Source: Lachnospiraceae bacterium (lineage in GTDB: Bacteria > Bacillota > Clostridia > Lachnospirales > Lachnospiraceae). From it: a DNA stretch of 64,000 nucleotides. Below the pieces are notes generated by a model, which was not told where the DNA came from, made no database searches, and saw only the letters and a program-made list of their open reading frames with translations. How positions within the stretch are numbered: the stretch's first letter is position 1; every line of letters starts with the position of its first letter. This document shows, piece by piece, positions 22,030 to 31,883 of the stretch. The stretch covers positions 1 through 64,000 of the forward strand of contig JAFRRD010000037.1 in assembly GCA_017428265.1 (NCBI GenBank), read 5' to 3'. The position numbers and the translations under genes are program-made.

Positions 22030-24951
22030 TTATTTCTTCTCTTCGCCGAAGGTCTTCTTGGCTTCTTCCCAGCCGGCCTTGAGGCTCTTCCACGCCGCAG
22101 CGGCGACGTCCTTCAGATCCTCAGCCTTGTCGGCAGCGACGGCACGGTATTTCTCGGCCGCTTCCTTCAGGGCAGCCTTCGCCGCTTCGACCTTCTCATT
22201 CAGTTCAGCCTCGGCAGCCGCATCTTTGATGGCAGCCTTCACGGCTTCGGCTTTCTCCTTGAGGTCAGCCTTGACGGCCTCGGCCTTCGCATTCAGGTCG
22301 AGCTTCTCGGCCGCTTCCTGCTCGCACTTAATGGCAGCCTGCGCGGCAGCCAGTCTGGCGATCGGGACACGGAACGGGCTGCAGGAGACGTAATCCAGTC
22401 CGGCCTTGTGGAAGAATTCCACGGACGAAGGATCGCCGCCGTGCTCGCCGCACACGCCGAGGTGCAGGTCCGGACGGGTCTCGCGGCCCAGCTTGCAGGC
22501 CATCTTCACGAGTTTGCCGACGCCGGTCTGGTCGACCTTGGCAAACGGATCGTTCTCGTAGATTTTCTTCTCGTAGTAGGAGCCGAGGAACTTGCCGGCA
22601 TCGTCACGGGAGAAGCCGAAGGTCATCTGGGTCAGATCGTTGGTGCCGAAGGAGAAGAATTCCGCTTCCTTCGCGACCTCGTCAGCAGTGAGCGCCGCAC
22701 GAGGGATCTCGATCATGGTACCGACCATGTACTTCATGTCCACGCCGGCAGCCGCGATCTCGGCGTCAGCAGTCTCGATGACGAATTTCTTGATGTACTT
22801 CAGCTCAGCCACATCGCCGACCAGCGGGATCATCATCTCGGGGCACATCGTCCACTCGGGGTGCTTCTTCTGCACGTTGATCGCCGCGCGGATGATCGCC
22901 TTGGTCTGCATGACCGCGATTTCCGGATAGGTGACAGCCAGACGGCAGCCGCGATGGCCCATCATCGGGTTGAACTCATGCAGGGAAGCAATGATCGCCT
23001 TGATCTGCTCCACGGTCTTGCCCTGCGCGTCAGCCAGTTTGCGGATATCTTCCTCTTCGGTCGGCAGGAATTCGTGCAGCGGCGGATCCAGGAAACGGAT
23101 CGTCACGGGACGGCCTTCCATGGCCTCGTAAATGCCTTCGAAGTCGCTCTGCTGATAAGGCAGGATCTTCTCCAGCGCTACTTCTCTTTCTTCCAGCGTA
23201 TCGGAGCAGATCATCTCGCGGAACGCGGCAATGCGGTTCGCTTCGAAGAACATGTGCTCCGTACGGCACAGGCCGATACCTTCGGCGCCGAGCTCGCGGG
23301 CCTTCTGCGCATCCTGCGGGGTATCCGCGTTGGTACGCACGCCCAGACGGCGATACTTGTCGGCCCAGGCCATGACGCGGCCGAATTCACCGGCGATCGT
23401 CGCATCCACGGTCGGGATCAGGCCGGCGTAGATGTTGCCGGTGGAGCCGTCGATGGAAATGCAGTCGCCTTCGTGGAATTCCTGTCCGGCGAGGGTGAAG
23501 CACTTGTTGTCTTCATCCATGTTGATCGCGGTGCAGCCGGAAACGCAGCATTTGCCCATGCCGCGGGCAACGACGGCCGCGTGGCTGGTCATGCCGCCGC
23601 GCACGGTCAGGATGCCCTGCGCCGCCTTCATGCCGGTGATATCTTCAGGGGAGGTCTCCAGACGGACCAGAACGACCTTCTCGCCGCGTTTCTTCCAGGC
23701 CACGGCGTCATCGGCGTTGAACACGATCTTGCCGCAGGCAGCGCCGGGGGAGGCGCCCAGGCCCTTGCCGAGAGGCGTCGCCGCCTTCAGGGCAGCCGCA
23801 TCAAACTGCGGATGCAGCAGGGTGTCCAGGTTGCGCGGATCGATCATCAGGACCGCTTCCTGCTCGGTCTTCATACCTTCGTCCACCAGATCGCAGGCGA
23901 TCTTCAGGGCGGCTGGAGCTGTACGCTTGCCGTTGCGGCACTGCAGCATGTAAAGCTTGCCGTTCTCAACGGTGAACTCCATATCCTGCATGTCGTGATA
24001 ATGCTGTTCAAGCAGTTCGCAGACCTTGATGAATTCATCGTAGGCTTCCGGGAACTTCGCTTCCATTTCGCTGATGGGCATCGGGGTGCGGACGCCGGCC
24101 ACGACGTCTTCGCCCTGCGCGTTGGTCAGGAACTCGCCCATGAGCTTCTTCTCGCCGGTCGCGGGGTCACGGGTGAAAGCGACGCCGGTACCGGAGTTTT
24201 CATTCAGGTTGCCGAAGACCATCGGCATGACGTTGACGGCAGTGCCCCAGGAATAAGGGATGTCGTTGTCGCGGCGGTAGACGTTCGCACGGGGGTTGTC
24301 CCAGCTGCGGAACACCGCACGGATGGCTTCCTTGAGCTGCACGACCGGATCGGACGGGAAGTCTTCACCGAGCTGATTTTTGTATTCGGCCTTGAACTGT
24401 TCGGCCAGTTCCTTCAGGTCGGCCGCGGTCAGTTCCACGTCGAACTTCACGCCGCGTTCTTCTTTCATCTTGTCGATGAGCTGTTCGAAATACTTCTTGC
24501 CGACTTCCATGACGACGTCTGAGAACATCTGGATGAAACGGCGGTAGGAGTCGTAAACGAAACGTTCGAACTTCGGATCGGGGTTCTTCGCGATCATCGC
24601 CGCGACGACCTCGTCATTCAGGCCGAGGTTCAGGATGGTATCCATCATGCCGGGCATGGAAGCGCGGGCACCGGAACGTACGGATACGAGCAGCGGGTTC
24701 TCAAGATCGCCGAACTTCTTGCCGTTGATCTCTTCCATCTTGCCCACATATTCCATGACCTGGCCCATGATCTCGTCATTGATCTGGCGGCCGTCTTCAT
24801 AGTACTGCGTGCAGGCTTCGGTGGTGATGGTAAAGCCCTGCGGCACGGGAAGGCCGATGTTGGACATTTCCGACAGGTTGGCGCCTTTGCCGCCCAGAAG
24901 GTTGCGCATCGAGGCGTTGCCTTCCGAGAACAGATACACCCATTTCTTCAT
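22030..24951 (-). CDS. ppdK: Pyruvate, phosphate dikinase with C-terminal helical extension
   Basis: Interconverts ATP + Pi + pyruvate and AMP + PPi + PEP; in anaerobes it often works towards pyruvate or PEP depending on demand. The nucleotide-binding domain (residues 1-340) starts WVYLFSEGNASMRNLLGGKG. The swivelling His domain carries GGMTSHAAVVARGMG (about 450-464), and the PEP/pyruvate TIM barrel (about 520-874) ends with GVCGEHGGDP and SCSPFRVPIARLAAAQAAI. The usual enzyme ends there (about 875 residues). This one continues for some 99 residues of Ala/Lys/Glu-rich helix with 11-residue-like repeats (AEAVKADLKEK, AEAVKAAIKDA). AGGAGG precedes the ATG. Confidence 0.95.
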   Translation of the reverse strand: MKKWVYLFSEGNASMRNLLGGKGANLSEMSNIGLPVPQGFTITTEACTQYYEDGRQINDEIMGQVMEYVGKMEEINGKKFGDLENPLLVSVRSGARASMPGMMDTILNLGLNDEVVAAMIAKNPDPKFERFVYDSYRRFIQMFSDVVMEVGKKYFEQLIDKMKEERGVKFDVELTAADLKELAEQFKAEYKNQLGEDFPSDPVVQLKEAIRAVFRSWDNPRANVYRRDNDIPYSWGTAVNVMPMVFGNLNENSGTGVAFTRDPATGEKKLMGEFLTNAQGEDVVAGVRTPMPISEMEAKFPEAYDEFIKVCELLEQHYHDMQDMEFTVENGKLYMLQCRNGKRTAPAALKIACDLVDEGMKTEQEAVLMIDPRNLDTLLHPQFDAAALKAATPLGKGLGASPGAACGKIVFNADDAVAWKKRGEKVVLVRLETSPEDITGMKAAQGILTVRGGMTSHAAVVARGMGKCCVSGCTAINMDEDNKCFTLAGQEFHEGDCISIDGSTGNIYAGLIPTVDATIAGEFGRVMAWADKYRRLGVRTNADTPQDAQKARELGAEGIGLCRTEHMFFEANRIAAFREMICSDTLEEREVALEKILPYQQSDFEGIYEAMEGRPVTIRFLDPPLHEFLPTEEEDIRKLADAQGKTVEQIKAIIASLHEFNPMMGHRGCRLAVTYPEIAVMQTKAIIRAAINVQKKHPEWTMCPEMMIPLVGDVAELKYIKKFVIETADAEIAAAGVDMKYMVGTMIEIPRAALTADEVAKEAEFFSFGTNDLTQMTFGFSRDDAGKFLGSYYEKKIYENDPFAKVDQTGVGKLVKMACKLGRETRPDLHLGVCGEHGGDPSSVEFFHKAGLDYVSCSPFRVPIARLAAAQAAIKCEQEAAEKLDLNAKAEAVKADLKEKAEAVKAAIKDAAAEAELNEKVEAAKAALKEAAEKYRAVAADKAEDLKDVAAAAWKSLKAGWEEAKKTFGEEKK

Positions 24952-25105
24952 GTAAAAATCCTCCTAAATCTTAGTGAGTTAACTGTGTGATTTTTTTAAC
25001 GCAAATATTTTAGCACAAAACTTCCCGGCAGGATACAAGAATTTGCTTAATATTCTTAAATCTGCCTTTTGTTTCAATTAAGATTATAAATTATATCAAT
25101 GAGAA

Positions 25106-25126
25106 CGCCGCAGCCGAGCTGCGGCG
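25106..25126 (-). terminator. Hairpin after the sigma-like gene
   Basis: CGCCGCAGC and GCTGCGGCG form a 9-bp perfect stem with a 3-base loop, followed on the minus strand by TTCTCATT, a weak T tract. Confidence 0.55.
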
Positions 25127-25156
25127 CCGTGATGGCGGGACGTGAGGAGCCTGTTT

Positions 25157-25933
25157 TTATTTCTCCGCGTTCCGGATGGCTTTGGCGGATTCCTTCAGCA
25201 CTTCTTCCACCCGGGCAACGGGCATGCCGAGGCGTTCGGCGAGTTCTTCGGCAGTCAGGGCACGGCCTTCCGCGGCCTCCTGCTCCTTCACCGTCTCTAG
25301 GATGCGGTTCGCGGCGCTCGTCATGTCCTCCTGCATGCGGGCAAAGCCCTCTTCTTCCTTCACGATCGCCCGCAGGGCTTTCCGCGCGCCTTTTTCCAGC
25401 CAGTCCTCAAGGTCGCCGTCGCCGGCACCGTAGGCATCCAGGCTCTCCATCAGGCCGAGATTGGCCTCCTGGATGAGGTCGACGAGCGGAACACCTTTCC
25501 CGGCGAAGTCGCGGGCAAGGATGACCGCATAATGAAGGTTGCCCTCGGTCAGGCGCAGGCGGGCGGCCTCGCGCGCATCTTCGTCACGCCCCACAAGCTG
25601 CGCGGCCAATGCTTCGATCTCGCCGCCGGTCAGCGGCAGGACCGCCTCCAGATCCTCCAGATAGAAGTCCAGCATCTTCCGGTCTTCCTCCGAAAGCGCA
25701 TCTTCCGCCTCCTCGCCTGTGAGGTCCAGCGTACGGGTATCGTGCGGGACGTAGTCCTTCAGCGTGATGCCTTCCCGCTCCAGATAATCATAGATTTGTT
25801 CGATCTGGGCTTCATCCAGTTCAATGTCGGGGAAGGCTTTCAGGATATCGGTCACCGAAACGGTGCTGCCCTGGCTGCCGGCTGTCCTGCGGATCGTTTC
25901 AAGACCGCGGTAAAATGCTTCCTCACTGTTCAT
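25157..25933 (-). CDS. Sigma-70-like protein lacking region 4
   Basis: A 258-residue protein. Residues 22-60 resemble sigma region 1.1 (VTDILKAFPDIELDEAQIEQIYDYL). Residues 126-168 match regions 2.1-2.2 (RLTEGNLHYAVILARDFAGKG, then LVDLIQEANLGLMESLDAYG), the part that binds the beta-prime clamp helices. Residues 205-255 look like region 3 (LTAEELAERLGMPVARVEEVL). The aromatic region 2.3-2.4 that melts and reads the -10 box is replaced by a short acidic/helical stretch, and region 4 is absent. It may act as an anti-sigma-like or polymerase-binding regulator; this is inference. Confidence 0.8.
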   Translation of the reverse strand: MNSEEAFYRGLETIRRTAGSQGSTVSVTDILKAFPDIELDEAQIEQIYDYLEREGITLKDYVPHDTRTLDLTGEEAEDALSEEDRKMLDFYLEDLEAVLPLTGGEIEALAAQLVGRDEDAREAARLRLTEGNLHYAVILARDFAGKGVPLVDLIQEANLGLMESLDAYGAGDGDLEDWLEKGARKALRAIVKEEEGFARMQEDMTSAANRILETVKEQEAAEGRALTAEELAERLGMPVARVEEVLKESAKAIRNAEK

Positions 25934-25960
25934 TTTCTCTCCTTCTCTGCCCGCCGCGGG

Positions 25961-26656
25961 TCAGATAAACAGTTTTCTGTACATGGCGCGCCGCAGCTTT
26001 CTGACGAACGACGCGGTTACGAGAAAGATCCCGACCGCGCTGAAAAAGCCCGCCGAATACAGCGACCAGTTGAACATCCTGAGCCGGAACGTAATGTGCA
26101 GGAAAAACTCCAGCAGCATCGTAAAACCGCCGATCAGGATAAATAAGAGCCCCAGCAGAAGGTGCTTGGTGCGCGGCCGGAAGGGCAGCACCGCGATCCC
26201 GACGCTCAGGAAGGTCACGATGAACGCCATGCCCGTGACCGGGAAGGCAAAGGGCAGGAACCACTGCCCGCCGACTGCCCCGTTGATGTATAGCAGGTAT
26301 CCGCCCAGCGCCGCGAAGGCAAGCGGGAGGAAAACCGCGGGATAATATCTTCTGAACCAGAAGGGAAAGACCGCCGCCAGATAGACGAAGAGGCAGCCGA
26401 AAACGACATAGCCGGACCAGCCCATGCGGCCGTACGCCGCCAGGCAGGCGATGAGGCAGCCCATGGCGATCCCGGCCATGACCAGTGTGGTCACCAGCAG
26501 GATCGTAAAGCGCCCGCCGTCATCCTGTACGGGATAGAGTTCGGGATTGTAATGGGTGTTTCGCGCCTTCTTCTCCGGGTTCCATGCCGGAGTCCCGCAG
26601 AGCGGGCATTCGGACGCGCCCTCCTCCAGGGACACGCCGCAGTTTACGCAGTACAA
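25961..26656 (-). CDS. Zinc-ribbon membrane protein (possibly DUF6320)
   Basis: A 231-residue protein with an N-terminal zinc ribbon (CVNCG at 3-7, CPLCG at 18-22) and six hydrophobic helices between about 50 and 215. I believe it belongs to the DUF6320 group, but that name is from memory. Its start overlaps the end of the acyltransferase gene by 13 bp, so the two are coupled and probably work together at the membrane. No known enzymatic motif is seen. Confidence 0.8.
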   Translation of the reverse strand: MYCVNCGVSLEEGASECPLCGTPAWNPEKKARNTHYNPELYPVQDDGGRFTILLVTTLVMAGIAMGCLIACLAAYGRMGWSGYVVFGCLFVYLAAVFPFWFRRYYPAVFLPLAFAALGGYLLYINGAVGGQWFLPFAFPVTGMAFIVTFLSVGIAVLPFRPRTKHLLLGLLFILIGGFTMLLEFFLHITFRLRMFNWSLYSAGFFSAVGIFLVTASFVRKLRRAMYRKLFI

Positions 26657-27942
26657 GGCTCACTCTCCTTCTCCGTTGCCGGATCGTTGGATTCCACCGC
26701 GACCGGGAGGCCCAGCTTCACCAATGCGGTGAAGAAGCGGCGCTCCAGTTCCGTCTCGCGGATGCTGCGGATCATGTTGATCGTGGTAACGCCGCCGCAG
26801 CTGGCAACGGCGCAGTTGTTCGGATAGGTCAGCTGCACGCCGATCATGAAATCGCAGCGTTTTACGTAAGGCTGCATGATCTCGGGCAGTTCGATGCGGC
26901 CGAGGTTTGAAATGTTCACGCACCCCTTCCGCTCGCCGTAGCGGCGGTAAACGCCGCGCATGGCGATATTCTTGACAAAGAGCGGCGCAAGGCGCAGAAG
27001 GCGGTTCCTGGCCGGAAGAACGTTGGCTGCGATCCTTGCTGCCATCTTCTCCGGCGTGACCTCAAGCCCCGTCTGGAATCGGTATTCGCGGCAGAGCTCC
27101 TCCAGTGAATAGTCCGCGAGCCGCGGGTCCACGCCTACGTTCAGGACCAGGGAAAAGTTCCGCAGCGTATCCGCGCCGAATACCCTTCTGAGGTCCACCG
27201 GGACCGTCACCTTGACCGGGCGGCGTTTCTTTTTCCGTACGTGGCAGGCCTGCATTTCAATGATGGTCCGGATCATGACCGCTGTCAGAAAGCCCGTCAC
27301 GGTCGTCCCGTACTCCTTTGCCTTCCGCACCAGGGCGTCGGTCGGAATGAGCCCGGTGATCACGTGCATGAAGCCGGTCGTATCCGGCGTCCCGGACAGA
27401 TGGTAAGCGGTCTGCTCGCGGCGGCTCATCGGCGTATCGCCGGAATACTTCTGGAAGGCATCCTGCCGTTCCTCCGCAGTGGGTGCGTCCCTGCAGTTCC
27501 TGATCTCGGACGACGCCGGCACCGTGATCTCATGGCGCAGTTCCAGATAACGCGCGGTCAGCGATTTCAGGTAGATCTCGCCGCCCCTGCCGTCGGTCAG
27601 GACGTGGAAGAATTCCGCGGCGATCCTGTTTCCGTGATACAGTACGCGGAAGCAACAGCGCTTCTGCTCACGGCGGCCCATGTGCGTCAGCGGATAGGCG
27701 TACTCGAGGATCGGCTCCGGCGCTTCGTCCACCGTCTGCAGATAATGCCAGAACAGGCCGGTCCCTAGTCTGACGTAGAGGGAGGGAAAGCGCGGCATCA
27801 GATCCTTTACGGCCTGTGCGAGCAATTCCGGATCCACCGTCTCCGACAGGTCGGCCGAGACGCGGAAGGTATTGACCCAGCGGCTGTTTCCGATCGCCGG
27901 AAAAATGAGTGCTGCATTGTCAAGACGCATCCAGGCCTTCAT
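26644..27942 (-). CDS. Condensation-fold acyltransferase (alcohol acetyltransferase-like)
   Basis: A 432-residue protein of the CoA-dependent acyltransferase/condensation superfamily. The catalytic HxxxDG motif is present as HVLTDG (H113, D117, G118). The second half contains VPVDLRRVFG and CVNISNLGRIELP, the usual positions of the channel motifs. Relatives are annotated as alcohol acetyltransferases or as enzymes that esterify polyketide and lipid alcohols. The ATG at 27942 is chosen for its GGAG site; an in-frame ATG 33 bp upstream has none. It is coupled to the zinc-ribbon membrane protein. Substrates are unknown. Confidence 0.82.
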   Translation of the reverse strand: MKAWMRLDNAALIFPAIGNSRWVNTFRVSADLSETVDPELLAQAVKDLMPRFPSLYVRLGTGLFWHYLQTVDEAPEPILEYAYPLTHMGRREQKRCCFRVLYHGNRIAAEFFHVLTDGRGGEIYLKSLTARYLELRHEITVPASSEIRNCRDAPTAEERQDAFQKYSGDTPMSRREQTAYHLSGTPDTTGFMHVITGLIPTDALVRKAKEYGTTVTGFLTAVMIRTIIEMQACHVRKKKRRPVKVTVPVDLRRVFGADTLRNFSLVLNVGVDPRLADYSLEELCREYRFQTGLEVTPEKMAARIAANVLPARNRLLRLAPLFVKNIAMRGVYRRYGERKGCVNISNLGRIELPEIMQPYVKRCDFMIGVQLTYPNNCAVASCGGVTTINMIRSIRETELERRFFTALVKLGLPVAVESNDPATEKESEPCTA

Positions 27943-28061
27943 GGTTTTTCTGCTCCTTTGTCCCGCGGCCCGCACTGCACCTGCCGGGTGTCATACAGTA
28001 TAGCATGGAAGCTTTCCGCCCGCAAGAAATACGGATTTTTTAAGATTATTTACCGTAATTC

Positions 28062-28090
28062 TTTACATTTTTCGCTTGGCATATTATACT
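28062..28090 (+). promoter_or_regulatory. Promoter of a zinc-ribbon membrane protein gene
   Basis: TTTACA (28062-28067) and TATACT (28085-28090) with a 17-bp spacer; leader of about 55 bases. Confidence 0.65.
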
Positions 28091-28152
28091 GTTCACGATC
28101 TTTTTACGAGCCGGAAGGCTTAGTTTTATCAAGGAAAGGAAGGTCAAATACC

Positions 28153-28590
28153 ATGGCTTTTTGTCCGAATTGCGGCGCTCAGATCCCTGATGACGCCAAA
28201 GTCTGCCCCAACTGCGGTACCGTACTTGGCAGCACCAACGCTTACGTTCCGGATCCCACCGATCACACCGACGAATTCACTGCGCAGGATATTTCCGATA
28301 ACAAGGTTTTTGCGATGGCCAGCATCCTGATCTCCTCGATCGGCATCATCATCACCCTGCTGGCTGCCCAGAAGTCCGAATATGCGATGTTCTATGCCCG
28401 CCAGGCCCTGAAGCTGATGATCTGCCAGGTCCTCTGCCTGCTGCTCTTCATCATCCCGATCCTCGGCTGGATCGCCGGCGGCGTCTGCCTGCTCGTCATC
28501 TTCGTGCTGAAGGTCATCTGCTTCTACAACATCTGCAAGGGCAAAGCCAAGGAAGTCCCGATCGTCAACGGCTTCGGCTTCCTGAAGTAA
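28153..28590 (+). CDS. Zinc-ribbon membrane protein (DUF4870-like)
   Basis: A 145-residue protein beginning MAFCPNCGAQIPDDAKVCPN, a double CxxC zinc ribbon. After a short linker there are three or four hydrophobic helices (about 54-70, 85-118) and a positively charged C-terminus. The pattern of MFYARQALKLMICQVL and PILGWIAGGVCLL resembles DUF4870-type membrane proteins. A related protein is encoded at 38694-39146. The start is fixed by GGAAGG upstream. It is alone between its own promoter and terminator. Function unknown. Confidence 0.85.
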   Translation: MAFCPNCGAQIPDDAKVCPNCGTVLGSTNAYVPDPTDHTDEFTAQDISDNKVFAMASILISSIGIIITLLAAQKSEYAMFYARQALKLMICQVLCLLLFIIPILGWIAGGVCLLVIFVLKVICFYNICKGKAKEVPIVNGFGFLK

Positions 28591-28623
28591 TGAAGGCGTC
28601 CCGCTCCGGGAAATGCCGCACTG

Positions 28624-28650
28624 CGGCCGGGTGAAGACCCGGCCGTTTTT
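28624..28650 (+). terminator. Intrinsic terminator
   Basis: CGGCCGGGT (28624-28632) and ACCCGGCCG (28637-28645) form a 9-bp stem with a GAAG loop, then TTTTT. Confidence 0.85.
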
Positions 28651-28697
28651 CACGCTCTCCCGGCGCCGGAAAAATACGCCGCCGGGGTTGAAAGCGC

Positions 28698-28726
28698 TTG
28701 AAAAAAAAAGAAGGACGGAGTAGAAT
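28698..28726 (+). promoter_or_regulatory. Promoter of the malate dehydrogenase/malic enzyme operon
   Basis: TTGAAA (28698-28703) and TAGAAT (28721-28726) with a 17-bp spacer, about 45 bases ahead of the first ATG. Confidence 0.7.
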
Positions 28727-28771
28727 ATTTGCTGAATAAGCAGGGACTTTCCCTGCACAAGGAGGAATGTA

Positions 28772-29881
28772 ATGGAAACCAGACCCTATGTATCCTGGGA
28801 ACTGATGAATAGCTTCATGATCGACGTGTTCAAGGCCTACGGCGTGCCGGAGGAAGATGCGAAGATCTGTGCGGATGTGCTGCTGGAATCGGACCGCCGC
28901 GGCATCGAGAGCCACGGCTGCAACCGTTTTAAACCGATCTATCTGGACCGTATCGACAACGGAACCCTGCTGCCGGTCACGAAAATCGATATTTTGAAAG
29001 AGACCCCCACCACCGTCGTCATGGACGCGAACAACGGCATGGGCATGGTGGCGAGCTACCACATGATGGAAATGCTGATCGAGAAGGCAAAAACCTACGG
29101 CATGGCCGGCGGCGCCATCATGAATTCGACCCACTACGGCATCGCGGGCTACTGGACCACGATGGCGGAAAAGGCCGGCATGATCGGTATCTCCGGCACC
29201 AATGCACGCCCTTCCGTGGCGCCGACCTTCGGCATCGAACCGATGATGGGAACGAACCCCATGACCTTCACCATGCCGACCGACGAGGAATTCCCCTTCA
29301 ATTTCGACTGCGCGACCTCAACCGTCCAGAACGGCAAGATCGAGTTCTATGAAAGAAGCGGCAAGGAAACTCCCGCGGGTCTCGTCGTGACCGAGGACGG
29401 CGGCACCATGACCGATTCCGGACAGATCCTGAAGAAAATGCGTGCCGGCAAATGCGCGCTGCTGCCGCTGGGCGGCCTCGGCGAAGCGACCGGCGGCTAC
29501 AAGGGCTACGGCTTCACCGCGATCGTGGAGATCCTCTCCGCGGCACTCTGCGGCGGCCCGTTTATGAAGGAGCTTTCCGGCAAGAATCCCGACGGCACGA
29601 ACCGCATGTACCGCCTCGGCCATTTCTTCTTCGTCATCAACCCCGAATTCTTCATGGGGCTGGATACGTTCAAGAAGACGGCCGGCGACATCTGCCGCGA
29701 AATGCGCGCCAGCAAGAAGGCGCCGGGTGCGGAACGCATCTACACCGCCGGCGAGAAGGAACACGAAGCGTGGCTTGACAGAAAGGACAAGGGCGTGCCC
29801 GTGGGCGAGTCCATCCAGAAGGAACTGATCGGCCTCCGCGACCGCTTCAACCTGCCGTATCATTTCCCGTTTGAAGATTAA
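28772..29881 (+). CDS. Malate/L-lactate dehydrogenase family oxidoreductase (Ldh_2)
   Basis: NAD(P)-dependent dehydrogenase of 369 residues, unrelated in fold to classical MDH/LDH. Family landmarks are SDRRGIESHGCNRF near residue 45 (catalytic His region), MNSTHYGIAGYW near 110, GTNPMTF near 163 and GYKGYGFTAIVEILSAAL near 240. The group includes malate, lactate, ureidoglycolate and sulfolactate dehydrogenases. The malic enzyme gene downstream favours malate, but that is inferred from context. GGAGG precedes the ATG. Confidence 0.88.
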   Translation: METRPYVSWELMNSFMIDVFKAYGVPEEDAKICADVLLESDRRGIESHGCNRFKPIYLDRIDNGTLLPVTKIDILKETPTTVVMDANNGMGMVASYHMMEMLIEKAKTYGMAGGAIMNSTHYGIAGYWTTMAEKAGMIGISGTNARPSVAPTFGIEPMMGTNPMTFTMPTDEEFPFNFDCATSTVQNGKIEFYERSGKETPAGLVVTEDGGTMTDSGQILKKMRAGKCALLPLGGLGEATGGYKGYGFTAIVEILSAALCGGPFMKELSGKNPDGTNRMYRLGHFFFVINPEFFMGLDTFKKTAGDICREMRASKKAPGAERIYTAGEKEHEAWLDRKDKGVPVGESIQKELIGLRDRFNLPYHFPFED

Positions 29882-29903
29882 TCAATCAAAGGAGTTTATC
29901 ATA

Positions 29904-31076
<1,173 letters not shown>

Positions 31077-31154
31077 GAAGATCCTTCGGCGGCATCAAGC
31101 CGCCTCAGGATGACATTGACATTCCTGTCATCCTGAGCGCAGCGAAGGATCTTC
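31077..31154. repeat. Two-armed palindromic repeat element
   Basis: Outer arms GAAGATCCTTC (31077-31087) and GAAGGATCTTC (31144-31154) enclose one hairpin of GGCGG/CCGCC (31088-31104) and a second of TCAGGATGACA/TGTCATCCTGA (31105-31136). The layout is that of a small intergenic REP- or MITE-like repeat. It begins at the base after the malic enzyme stop codon. I recall closely similar strings as frequent intergenic repeats in gut Clostridia, but copy number cannot be seen in this window. Confidence 0.75.
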
Positions 31155-31161
31155 CTGCAAG

Positions 31162-31197
31162 AAAAAGACGGAAGGCTGAATGCCTTCCGTCTTTTTT
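31162..31197. terminator. Bidirectional terminator between malic enzyme and efp
   Basis: AAAAAGACGGAAGGC (31162-31176) and its complement (31182-31196) form a 15-bp stem, with A and T runs on the two sides. Confidence 0.88.
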
Positions 31198-31225
31198 GTG
31201 CGCCTGTAAGCGCTGTGCCGAAGCC

Positions 31226-31783
31226 TTACGCTCTGGACATGTACTCGCCGGTACGGGTGTCGATGCGGACACGGTCGCCCTGGTTCACGAAGAGCGGGAC
31301 AGCGATCTGCGCACCGGTCTCCACGATCGCGGGCTTGGTCGCGCCGGTCGCGGTGTTGCCCTTGAAGCCGGGCTCGGTGTCGGTGATCTCCAGTTCCACG
31401 AAGAGCGGCGGTTCCACGGAGAACACATTGCCCTTGTAGGAGCAGAGCTTGCAGACTTCATTTTCCTTCACGAACTTCAGCGTATCGCCGATCTGTTCGT
31501 TGTTCAGCGCGACCTGTTCGAAGGTCTCGTTGTCCATGAAGTAGTAGAAATCGCCGTCGTTGTACAGATACTGCATATCCTTGCGGTCGATGATGGCGTT
31601 CTCGAAACGGTCGGTCGGACGGAAAGAAGTCTCGACCACGCCGCCGCTGATAATGTTTTTCAGTTTGGTACGGACAAAGGCCGCGCCCTTGCCGGGTTTG
31701 ACGTGCTGGAATTCGATGATCTGCCAGACGCCGTCCTCGTACTCGATCGTAATTCCGTTCTTAAAATCACCTGCTGAAACCAT
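31226..31783 (-). CDS. efp: Elongation factor P
   Basis: Translation factor that rescues ribosomes stalled at polyproline. The 185 residues are the normal length, with the KOW-like N-terminal domain and two OB domains. The modification-loop lysine lies in [16 protein letters not shown]. The family signature region [19 protein letters not shown] is near the end. GGAGG precedes the ATG. No modification enzyme is encoded alongside. Confidence 0.96.
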   Translation of the reverse strand: MVSAGDFKNGITIEYEDGVWQIIEFQHVKPGKGAAFVRTKLKNIISGGVVETSFRPTDRFENAIIDRKDMQYLYNDGDFYYFMDNETFEQVALNNEQIGDTLKFVKENEVCKLCSYKGNVFSVEPPLFVELEITDTEPGFKGNTATGATKPAIVETGAQIAVPLFVNQGDRVRIDTRTGEYMSRA

Positions 31784-31883
31784 TAATAGTCCTCCTGTCA
31801 GTTCTCAGTAAAGTTCAATGCGCCTTGCAGTGCCTGCATAAGCATATTAGCCGGAAATATTATATGCGATGTTTTTTCGTATT

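Noticed and set aside
22408..24522. Open frame of about 700 codons opposite ppdK
   Set aside because: It mirrors ppdK codon structure in GC-rich DNA and gives a His/Arg/Asp-rich product with no known domain.
24952..25156. Full promoter for ppdK
   Set aside because: A TAAAAT on the minus strand (25007-25012) is plausible, but no -35 box lies at normal spacing.
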